Source: JAVVEH01 sp032251435 (GTDB taxonomy: Bacteria; Verrucomicrobiota; Lentisphaeria; Oligosphaerales; MVZH01). Taken from it: a stretch of DNA of 7,611 nt. Of this stretch, positions 1 through 6,321 are shown piece by piece. Under the pieces are notes generated by a model. It had not been told where the DNA came from, ran no database searches, and saw only the letters and a program-made list of their open reading frames with translations. The stretch covers positions 1 through 7,611 of the forward strand of contig JAVVEH010000080.1 of assembly GCA_032251435.1 (NCBI GenBank), read 5' to 3'. Both the position numbers and the translations under genes were made by a program. Numbering within the stretch: the stretch's first letter is position 1; every line of letters begins with the position of its first letter.

Positions 1-22
1 TAATATAGGTTAGTGTTAAAGA

Positions 23-51
23 TTGCGCAAGTTTAAATTTTACATTATACT
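23..51 (+). promoter_or_regulatory. candidate sigma70-type promoter
   Basis: TTGCGC at 23-28 (3 of 6 matches to TTGACA) is followed after exactly 17 bases by TATACT at 46-51 (5 of 6 matches to TATAAT), within an AT-rich stretch. Transcription would begin near base 58 and give a leader of roughly 195 bases before the GTG start at 252. This is the best promoter-like match upstream of the operon. In AT-rich DNA such matches arise by chance, and the -35 box is weak, so the call is tentative. Confidence 0.35.
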
Positions 52-73
52 AGTAACGATTCTTAAAAAAGGT

Positions 74-145
74 ATTGAAGGCGGTTACGCTTCAATTGAT
101 TTCGGCCAGACAACCGAACCGGCGAAGTGCAGACTGGGATGCCGG
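74..145 (+). other. run of three potential RNA hairpins in the leader
   Basis: Three inverted repeats follow one another. The first pairs 74-79 with 91-96 and 81-83 with 88-90, giving nine base pairs with one bulged G (80) and a GTTA loop. The second pairs TTCGG (101-105) with CCGAA (114-118). The third pairs CCGGC (119-123) with GCCGG (141-145). None is followed by a T run, so they are not evident terminators. They could form a structured 5' leader, but the second and third stems are short enough to be chance. I recognise no known riboswitch. Confidence 0.25.
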
Positions 146-251
146 CTCTCTCCGAAGCACTTGCACGTCGCTCATTCGAATTGGCTGTTGCATAAGGTCT
201 TCGCTGGGCTTTCCGGCCTTTTGAGCTATTCATACAAGGATCAGACCTATC

Positions 252-1583
252 GTGTCTTCAAGAAAGCCACAGATTAAGATATTGCTGGTCCGCCCCGACT
301 ACAGCTCGCGGTTCAGTCAATGGGTGGGGCTCCAAACCGAGCCTCTGGAGCTGGAAATCCTGGCCGCCGTCTCGACTGCAGAAGGCTGTGACTACCTGAT
401 ACACGACCCTGTTGTTACCGGCAAAAACATTGCAGCCACCCTTAAATCCTATCAGCCCGAGGTCGTGGCGATCACAGGATATTATCCGGCCAGGGACCGC
501 ATGTTGGAGCTGGCGCACGAGGCCAAAACGTACAATAAAAACACCCTCGTGTTTATGGGTGGGGTGCATGCGGAATTGAACGACGAGGACTTCCAGGACG
601 AGGCCGTTGACCTTATCATCCGCTCCGGTGGCGCATTGACCTTTGCCGCCATCCTTCAAGCAGCAAAGGCAGAGACATCCCTCGCAGACATCCCGGGAAC
701 GATCTGCCGCGCATCCGACGGCGGCTGGACTCGCGCAGACGACCGGCCATTCAACATAAGTGAGCTTCCTCTGCCGGATCGGAGCCACTTCCATGACCAC
801 AAGGAACGCTTCTCCTATCTGCACTACGGCCCTACGGCTCTCATCAAGACCGCCTACGGCTGCCCGTTTAAGTGTACCTTCTGTTACTGCCGTATGCTCA
901 ACAACGGTCGCTACGTCCAACGGGATCTGAAACAGGTGGTTGGCGAAATCAAACAGATTGATTGTGACACCATCTGGATCGTTGACGATACCTTCCTGTT
1001 CGACGTAGACCAGCTACGAGCCTTCGCGGAGGCATTGAAGAGAGAGGGTGTCAAGAAACGGTTTATCGTTTATGGCCGCTCGGAGTTCATCGCATCACAC
1101 CCGGAAAGCATCCCCGTTCTCAAAGAGATCGGTATTGTCAACGTGATCATTGGCTTCGAATCGATCAAAGACGAAAACCTGAAAGCCTTCAACAAAGAAA
1201 ACACCTCGGAACAGGGAAGAGAAACCATCCAACGGCTCAAAGAAAACGGTATTCAATGCACGGGTCTTTTCATCATCGACACATCTGCCCGCCACTCAGA
1301 CTTTTCAGCCTTGGAAAAGTGGATTGCCGAATCAGGGCTCGATCTGTACACACTTTCCATCTTCAGCCCCTATCCCGGGACGGAACAGTACCCGGCGTAT
1401 CGTGATCAGTTGACGACCACCGACTGCCGGAAGTGGGACTTTTCACATTTGGTCATGAAGCCCACCCACATGAGTCGGCCGGTCTTCTATTTTCGAGTCC
1501 TGTGGTTGCACGTCAAAATGGCGTTGAAAAACCCGGCCTTGCGGCGGCACCTGCTTCTAAAACTCTTCAGGAGGGGCTCATGA
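252..1583 (+). CDS. B12-binding domain radical SAM protein, HpnR-like (paralogue 1)
   Basis: This 443-residue protein is predicted to be a cytoplasmic cobalamin-dependent radical SAM enzyme that moves a methyl group to, or otherwise modifies, an unactivated carbon of an unknown substrate. Residues about 8-140 form the Rossmann-like cobalamin domain, with GGVH at 103-106. No DxHxxG histidine motif is present, as is common in this class. The radical SAM barrel spans about 195-400: C204, C208 and C211 form CX3CX2C for the 4Fe-4S cluster, and a VDDTF strand lies near 245-248. An extra cysteine, C213, follows. The C-terminus carries PTHMS at 404-408, shared with the genes at 2200 and 4900. The start is GTG at 252, with AAGGA at 236-240; an in-frame stop at 222-224 leaves no upstream ATG. 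The stop overlaps the next start by four bases. Family membership is secure; the resemblance to hopanoid C-3 methylase HpnR is from memory, and the substrate is unknown. Confidence 0.9.
   Translation: MSSRKPQIKILLVRPDYSSRFSQWVGLQTEPLELEILAAVSTAEGCDYLIHDPVVTGKNIAATLKSYQPEVVAITGYYPARDRMLELAHEAKTYNKNTLVFMGGVHAELNDEDFQDEAVDLIIRSGGALTFAAILQAAKAETSLADIPGTICRASDGGWTRADDRPFNISELPLPDRSHFHDHKERFSYLHYGPTALIKTAYGCPFKCTFCYCRMLNNGRYVQRDLKQVVGEIKQIDCDTIWIVDDTFLFDVDQLRAFAEALKREGVKKRFIVYGRSEFIASHPESIPVLKEIGIVNVIIGFESIKDENLKAFNKENTSEQGRETIQRLKENGIQCTGLFIIDTSARHSDFSALEKWIAESGLDLYTLSIFSPYPGTEQYPAYRDQLTTTDCRKWDFSHLVMKPTHMSRPVFYFRVLWLHVKMALKNPALRRHLLLKLFRRGS
1569..1583 (+). promoter_or_regulatory. Shine-Dalgarno and ATGA coupling junction, genes 1 and 2
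   Basis: AGGAGG at 1569-1574 lies five bases before the ATG at 1580, whose last two bases begin the TGA stop of the preceding gene. This fixes the methyltransferase start at 1580 rather than at the longer open frame from 1433, whose first 49 residues lie wholly inside the upstream gene. The overlap implies translational coupling. Confidence 0.8.
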
Positions 1584-2203
1584 CGCGTAACGCGTGGAAT
1601 TTCTGGGCTCGGTACTACGACAGACTATGGGTCCAACGCTTCGTGCTCAAGCCGACGCGAAGAGAGATCTTGAAACATATCTCACCAACCAAACCGACGA
1701 GTGTCCTTGACGTGGGTTGCGGTACGGGGCAACTCTACGCCGATCTCTGTCGGCATTTCAATTCCGTGCCTTTCTCCTATCTTGGGATCGACCCATCCGA
1801 ACGGATGCTCCAAAAGGCCCGCGAGAAACACCCCGATGCAAACTTCAAACATGTCTCGGCGGACACCTTCACAGCTAGCGATGAGTCCCATGACATCATC
1901 GCATGCTGCAACGCCTTTCCGTACTTCGACGACCAGCCGGGGTTCCTGGCGCGAAGCAAATCCATGCTATCTGATGACGGGTCGTTGTTAATCGCCCAGG
2001 CATCAGTTAACTCACTGTATGACGCACTCGTCATGATGTGCGTGAAAGTGACCGTGCCGCGTGCGAGATACTGCAGCCGACGAGAGGTCGCAGCTATGGG
2101 CGCGCCGGTTTTCGGTGGACCCCCACAGGCGATCCGCATAAATCGCAGCCCCCTGATCCCGTCCATCATCCTCTTCAAGTGGCAAAGAGCGGAGGGGTCA
2201 TGA
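1580..2203 (+). CDS. class I SAM-dependent methyltransferase
   Basis: This 207-residue protein has the Rossmann fold of class I methyltransferases and would transfer a methyl group from S-adenosylmethionine to an O, N, S or activated C atom of an unidentified small molecule. Motif I reads VLDVGCGTG at about residues 41-49. The acidic residue that binds the ribose of SAM sits in LGIDPSERM, about 25 residues later. A DIIACCNAFPYF segment follows as motif II. The first 20 residues are aromatic-rich (FWARYYDRLW), typical of UbiE-like methyltransferases. The ending SPLIPSIILFK looks like a natural final strand, so the gene appears complete. It overlaps both neighbours by four bases and is sandwiched between two homologous radical SAM genes, which suggests it acts in the same pathway. 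The methyltransferase fold is clear; the substrate cannot be inferred. Confidence 0.88.
   Translation: MTRNAWNFWARYYDRLWVQRFVLKPTRREILKHISPTKPTSVLDVGCGTGQLYADLCRHFNSVPFSYLGIDPSERMLQKAREKHPDANFKHVSADTFTASDESHDIIACCNAFPYFDDQPGFLARSKSMLSDDGSLLIAQASVNSLYDALVMMCVKVTVPRARYCSRREVAAMGAPVFGGPPQAIRINRSPLIPSIILFKWQRAEGS
2191..2203 (+). promoter_or_regulatory. Shine-Dalgarno and ATGA coupling junction, genes 2 and 3
   Basis: GGAGG at 2191-2195 stands four bases before the ATG at 2200, which overlaps the TGA of the methyltransferase. It selects 2200 over the longer frame from 2038, whose first 54 residues are out-of-frame translation of the methyltransferase and resemble nothing. The start MNIVLIRP matches the N-termini of the paralogues (KILLVRP, MKILLIRP). 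Confidence 0.8.
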
Positions 2204-3579
2204 ACATCGTATTGATACGCCCGCGACCGTCACCGGAGACCATCGGACTTCAGCACGTGATGATCTGCGAGCCGTTGGAACTGGAATACCTCTCTGCCTC
2301 AATCAATGATCTCGGGCATACCACCACGATTGTCGACATGATCCTGGAACGAAAATCGCTTGCCAGAATTCTTCAACGACTGCAACCGGATCTGGTCGCC
2401 ATCACCGGCTACATCACCCACGTTCTGATCATCAAGGAATACTGCCGGACGACAAAGAGCCTCTTTCCGAACTGTCATACCGTCGTCGGCGGCGTCCATG
2501 CGGAGGTGGTCCCCGAGGACTTCCAGGATCCGGCCATAGACTTTATCGTCCGTGCAGATGGCATCGGCACCTTCCGCGTCGTCGTCCAGGCGCTTGCCGG
2601 GGGAAGATCTCCCGAAGCGGGAGGGAACATCTGGTCCCCCCACGGGCCCGGGGGCAGGAAACCGATGTCCTTCAAGTATCCGTTCCCGGACAGAGAGAAG
2701 GTGGCCCGATACCGTTCCCGCTATTACTACCTCTTCCATAACCCGTGCGCCCTGATCAAAACCTCCTTCGGATGTCCGTTTACCTGTGAATTCTGCTTCT
2801 GTCGCGAGATCACGGGGCACCGCTACTTCGAGCGCGACCTCGATGGTGTCATCGCTGAGCTGAAAACGATCCCCCAAAAAGACGTCTACATCGTCGACGA
2901 CAATTTCCTGGTTTCACGTGATCGCGTCACTCATTTCTGCGAAGCGCTTCAGGCGGAAAAGATCGACAAGCGATTTCTCATCTACGGCCGGGCCGACTTC
3001 ATCGCCGATAACGAGGATGTCATTCGCCTCTTCAAATCCCGCGGTCTGCGAGCGGTGATCGTGGGTCTCGAATCATGTGTCACCGGCGAGTTGGACGCCT
3101 ACAACAAGAAGAGCGACGTGTCGGCCAACGAAGCGGCCGTCAAAATTCTGGCAGACCACCAGATCGACTGTTACGCGACTTTGATTCTGGGTATCGACTG
3201 GCAAAAGGCCGATTTCCAGCGACTGGAGCGTTGGCTGAAGAAACTGAAGCTGACTTTCATCAATCTACAACCCTTCACGCCCTTGCCGGGAACTAATCCC
3301 TACCCCACGTACGAATCTCAGTTGATTGTACCACGCGAGGCCTTCGCACAATGGGATCTGGCGCATCTGGTTCTTCAGCCAACGCACATGAGCGCGGCGG
3401 CTTACTACTGGCAGATTATCCGTCTCTATCATTGTGTCACGCTGCACCCGCGCAATACACTGAAGCTTATCCGCGACCATGGTCTTCGGGCGAACCTGCG
3501 GCTTTTCATGGGGTCGTTGCGAGTGACCTGGCAGTACCTCCGAAAAATGGTTGGAAGCTGGAGGAATCCCAATGCCTAA
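2200..3579 (+). CDS. B12-binding domain radical SAM protein, HpnR-like (paralogue 2)
   Basis: This 459-residue protein is the closest relative in the window to the gene at 252. The cobalamin-binding domain covers about residues 1-140, with CEPLELEYL near 27-35, GGVH at 97-100 and the DFQDPAIDFIV segment, also without a DxHxxG histidine. The radical SAM barrel holds C192, C196 and C199 (CX3CX2C) and an extra C201, then VDDNF ending at 236, a GLES strand, and PFTPLPGT near the barrel end. PTHMS at 394-398 is followed by YYWQ, and the last 50 residues are basic and amphipathic. It starts by ATGA coupling to the methyltransferase and its last eight bases overlap the next gene. The likely role is cobalamin-dependent radical methylation of the pathway substrate. 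The resemblance to hopanoid C-3 methylase is from memory; a hopanoid substrate is not supported by any neighbour. Confidence 0.9.
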   Translation: MNIVLIRPRPSPETIGLQHVMICEPLELEYLSASINDLGHTTTIVDMILERKSLARILQRLQPDLVAITGYITHVLIIKEYCRTTKSLFPNCHTVVGGVHAEVVPEDFQDPAIDFIVRADGIGTFRVVVQALAGGRSPEAGGNIWSPHGPGGRKPMSFKYPFPDREKVARYRSRYYYLFHNPCALIKTSFGCPFTCEFCFCREITGHRYFERDLDGVIAELKTIPQKDVYIVDDNFLVSRDRVTHFCEALQAEKIDKRFLIYGRADFIADNEDVIRLFKSRGLRAVIVGLESCVTGELDAYNKKSDVSANEAAVKILADHQIDCYATLILGIDWQKADFQRLERWLKKLKLTFINLQPFTPLPGTNPYPTYESQLIVPREAFAQWDLAHLVLQPTHMSAAAYYWQIIRLYHCVTLHPRNTLKLIRDHGLRANLRLFMGSLRVTWQYLRKMVGSWRNPNA

Positions 3580-4888
3580 GGTTCTGCTCATCCAACCATC
3601 GCCATACGACCATTCGCGCAGGCCGGTAAAAAAGAAGCGACTCTATTTTGTAGGGTTGGCGCTGCCGCTTCTTGCGGCTTTGACCCCCGACGGCTGGGAG
3701 GTGGAGCTCTGTTACGAAACGATCGAGGACATTCCTTTCGATACGGATGCAACGGTCATCGGTATCAGTAGCATGGGGCACGGGATCATACGGTCACTGG
3801 ACATTGCCCGGCAGTTCAGGGATCTTGGCAAGACGGTGGTCATGGGCGGGTATATGGCCAGCCTTATGCCGGAGGAGGCTAAAAAACACTGCGACTCAGT
3901 CATCGTCGGCGATGCGGAACAGGTATGGAGCCAAGTACTCGCAGACATCGCCACCAACAGCCTGCAGCCAATCTACAAGAAGACGCTGACCACGCTTGAG
4001 ACACCACTGCCACGCTATGACCTGATCCTGGATAAACGCATCGGCGACTTTCTCCCGGTCCAGGCTGGGAGGGGGTGCCCCAACGGCTGTTCATTCTGCT
4101 CCATCCATTGCCTCTACAGAGGGAAGTATCTCCAACGCGACATCGCAGAAGTGATGCGCGACGTACGCCATATCAAAACCCTGGGATTCAAAAAACTGTT
4201 GCTTCTTGACGACAACATCTATGCGAACCCGACGTACATGGCATCTTTAGCAACGCAGATCGGCGAACTTGGCATGACCTGGATGTCCCAATGCTCAATC
4301 TCTATCGGCGACAATCCCAAACTCTTGAAGATTCTCGCTGAAAGCGGCTGCCTCGCCTTGAGCTTCGGGCTCGAAAGCATCACACAGGCAAGCCTGAACG
4401 CCATGGGCAAAGGCTGGGCAAACCCCGATGATTACCCCCGGCTTATCGCCAACGTGCGAAAAGCCGGTATAGATGTCTCCACTGAGATGGTCGTTGGCGC
4501 CGATGGCGACACCCTTGAGTCCATCGCGGCCACGGCGGACTTTGTTCAGAACACCGGCATCGTCTTGCCGCGCTTCTACATCCTGACACCAATACCAGGG
4601 ACGGATTTCTTCACTCAAATGCAGGAGCAGGGGCGCATCTGCAATACAGACATCTACTCGTACGACGGCACGGAAGCCGTTCACGTGCCGCAAGGCATGA
4701 CTCCGGAAAACCTGACCCAAGCCTACTGGGACCTCTATGAAAAGGTCTACTCCATACCCCGCATACTCGGACGGACAGTCGTCAACGCACGCGTTTTCAG
4801 GAAACCCCTGCGACAGATCTTCTATCTTGCCGTCAGCCTTTTCTATCGCAAACAAATACGCGATCGTATCGCACCGAATATTTTCTAA
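3572..4888 (+). CDS. B12-binding domain radical SAM protein, HpnP/BchE-like branch
   Basis: This 438-residue protein is a cobalamin-dependent radical SAM enzyme of a different subfamily from its three neighbours. The start MPKVLLIQPSP leads into the cobalamin domain, with GGYMASLMPEE from 92 and IVGDAE near 111-116, the usual order in this class. C169, C173 and C176 form the CX3CX2C cluster motif, followed by C180 and LDDN near 212-215. The far end reads ILTPIPGT at 337-344, YDG at 364-366 and GMTPENL near 375-381. I associate this pattern with the DUF4070-type C-terminus of HpnP-like enzymes. It lacks the PTHMS signature of the other three. ATG 3572 is chosen over TTG 3551 because GGAGGA at 3560-3565 is well spaced for it. 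It overlaps the preceding gene by eight bases. It could methylate or rearrange the shared substrate; the exact reaction is unknown. Confidence 0.9.
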   Translation: MPKVLLIQPSPYDHSRRPVKKKRLYFVGLALPLLAALTPDGWEVELCYETIEDIPFDTDATVIGISSMGHGIIRSLDIARQFRDLGKTVVMGGYMASLMPEEAKKHCDSVIVGDAEQVWSQVLADIATNSLQPIYKKTLTTLETPLPRYDLILDKRIGDFLPVQAGRGCPNGCSFCSIHCLYRGKYLQRDIAEVMRDVRHIKTLGFKKLLLLDDNIYANPTYMASLATQIGELGMTWMSQCSISIGDNPKLLKILAESGCLALSFGLESITQASLNAMGKGWANPDDYPRLIANVRKAGIDVSTEMVVGADGDTLESIAATADFVQNTGIVLPRFYILTPIPGTDFFTQMQEQGRICNTDIYSYDGTEAVHVPQGMTPENLTQAYWDLYEKVYSIPRILGRTVVNARVFRKPLRQIFYLAVSLFYRKQIRDRIAPNIF

Positions 4889-4899
4889 AAGAGATCACC

Positions 4900-6285
4900 A
4901 TGAAAATTCTGCTCATACGGCCGCCACGGGTGAAAAAAGCCATCACCATCGGTGAATTCATGTTCTGCGAACCCATCGCCCTGGAAGGGCTCTATGCCCT
5001 CTGGAAAGACGAACACACCGTCAAAATTGTCGATATGATGATTGACAAGATTAAGATCACCGACCTGTGCGCCGACTTCAGCCCGGACGTGGTCGGCTTC
5101 ACCTCGCTCTGCGTCGATGTCACCAACGTGCTCACTCTTGCCAGACAGGTAAAGGCCTGCGACGACAGCATCATCACTCTGGTAGGCGGTTCACAGACCT
5201 TCGTTGTGCCCGGTGCCTTCCATGATCCGGCCATTGACCATGTCATGCAATACACGACGAAAGACAACCTTAAAACGCTCTTTGATCACCTGAAAAAAGG
5301 TGCGCCCGTTCCCATGATCGACGGGATCGAAAGCAAATGCCATGACTTTGAGTCGACGGGGGTGAAGGGCAGAAATGAATACCTGGTTCCGGACAGGTCA
5401 TCCACCGCGCAGTACCGCGGGCACTACAGTTATTTCGGCTATCAACCGTGTGCGATCATGCAAACATCCCAGGGCTGCTCGAAACAATGCAAGTTCTGCC
5501 TGCGCTGGCGGATCGAAGGGGGTGAGGAACTCCCCCAGCCCATGCCATGTGTCTTTGAGCAGATCGAGACGATCGAAGAACCGACTGTCATGATCTTTGA
5601 CAACGACTTTCTCTGTGACGGTGACCGAATCAATCAATTATGCGACTGGCTGGAAGAGACGGGGACGAAAAAGACGTTCATCAGTTACGGCAGTGTCCGT
5701 GGTCTGCTGAAGAACCGCGATGCCGTTGCGCGCTTCGCAAAGAACGGATTCTCCGTGGTCTTGATAGGCTATGAATCCGGCAACCCCGAGGAGTTGATCG
5801 ACTACAGCAAGAAATCCACCGTCGACGACAACCTCGCCGCGGCACGCTTTTTGAAGGAAATCGGCGTGGACGCCTGGGCGTCGTTCATCCTCCACCCCGA
5901 TTGGTCAGTGGCCGACTTCAAACAGTACCGGCGCTACATTCGACAGCTCCGCCCGGAGATCACAACCATGGCGCCACTGACCCCTTTCGAGACGTTGCCT
6001 ATGCATAGACAGTACAAGGATCGGTTGATCATAGACAAGGAAGCATACGAAAACTGGAACTTCGCCAACGTCTCCATCCAACCATCCGAGATGAGCTTGC
6101 GAAAATACTATTGGCAGGTACTGTTGAGTCACCTCTATGTCAACTTTTACATGAATAACACGCTTTATCTCATCCGAAAATTCGGCCCCTTGACCCTCAT
6201 GCGACTTCTCTTCGGCTCCATGCGGCTCATGAAACGGTATGTCGGACTCATGCTCGCGGCGACAGGCCAACAGCCTGCCATTTGA
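4900..6285 (+). CDS. B12-binding domain radical SAM protein, HpnR-like, divergent (paralogue 3)
   Basis: This 461-residue protein aligns end to end with the proteins at 252 and 2200. The N-terminus has MKILLIRPP, FCEPIALEGL and KIVDMM. The cluster motif is C193, C197 and C200, and PSEMS at 395-399 is followed by YYWQ. It differs at positions the other two share: GGVHAE becomes GGSQTF (96-101), VDDxF becomes FDNDF (233-237), and the cysteine two residues after the cluster motif is absent (FCLRW). It also carries a distinctive EGGEE segment after the motif. These differences suggest a changed substrate or cofactor environment while the iron-sulfur site is kept. The gene follows its neighbour after only 11 bases with just a weak purine-rich site (GAGA), so it is probably in the same transcript and may depend on readthrough from upstream translation. 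The reaction is probably radical methylation; the substrate is unknown. Confidence 0.88.
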   Translation: MKILLIRPPRVKKAITIGEFMFCEPIALEGLYALWKDEHTVKIVDMMIDKIKITDLCADFSPDVVGFTSLCVDVTNVLTLARQVKACDDSIITLVGGSQTFVVPGAFHDPAIDHVMQYTTKDNLKTLFDHLKKGAPVPMIDGIESKCHDFESTGVKGRNEYLVPDRSSTAQYRGHYSYFGYQPCAIMQTSQGCSKQCKFCLRWRIEGGEELPQPMPCVFEQIETIEEPTVMIFDNDFLCDGDRINQLCDWLEETGTKKTFISYGSVRGLLKNRDAVARFAKNGFSVVLIGYESGNPEELIDYSKKSTVDDNLAAARFLKEIGVDAWASFILHPDWSVADFKQYRRYIRQLRPEITTMAPLTPFETLPMHRQYKDRLIIDKEAYENWNFANVSIQPSEMSLRKYYWQVLLSHLYVNFYMNNTLYLIRKFGPLTLMRLLFGSMRLMKRYVGLMLAATGQQPAI

Positions 6286-6321
6286 CATCATTCACATATT
6301 TAACTTTAAGAACAAGTCTTC

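Larger units (their letters stand above)
1..251. other. AT-rich non-coding leader upstream of the operon
   Basis: I find no convincing gene here. Bases 1-70 are only about 21% GC, far below the coding region that follows, and composition rises after about base 75. A TTG-initiated frame from 23 to 277 is open, but it has no ribosome binding site, runs into the first real gene out of frame and looks like random translation. The stretch holds a candidate promoter and several short inverted repeats, listed separately. It most likely carries the transcription start and 5' untranslated region of the operon. The sharp composition change could also mark the edge of acquired DNA. Confidence 0.6.

Noticed and set aside
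131..148. Vague resemblance to the B12 box of cobalamin riboswitches
   Set aside because: Several conserved bases differ, the loop is one base too long, and the other conserved parts of the riboswitch are absent. B12-dependent enzymes are also not the usual targets of repression by this element.
1..251. Possible integron attC-like or insertion-sequence end
   Set aside because: The hairpins lack paired core sites of the expected form, and no matching inverted repeat is found at the right edge of the window.
23..277. Open frame of 84 codons starting with TTG
   Set aside because: It has no ribosome binding site and no recognisable protein pattern, and it overlaps the real gene at 252 out of frame.
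258..920. Long minus-strand frame of 220 codons
   Set aside because: It is antisense to the first radical SAM gene, with no ribosome binding site or recognisable domain.
252..6285. Ribosomally made peptide (RiPP) cluster with a precursor gene
   Set aside because: The overlaps and short gaps leave no room for a precursor gene between 252 and 6285, and the leader holds no credible small frame. A precursor outside the window cannot be excluded.
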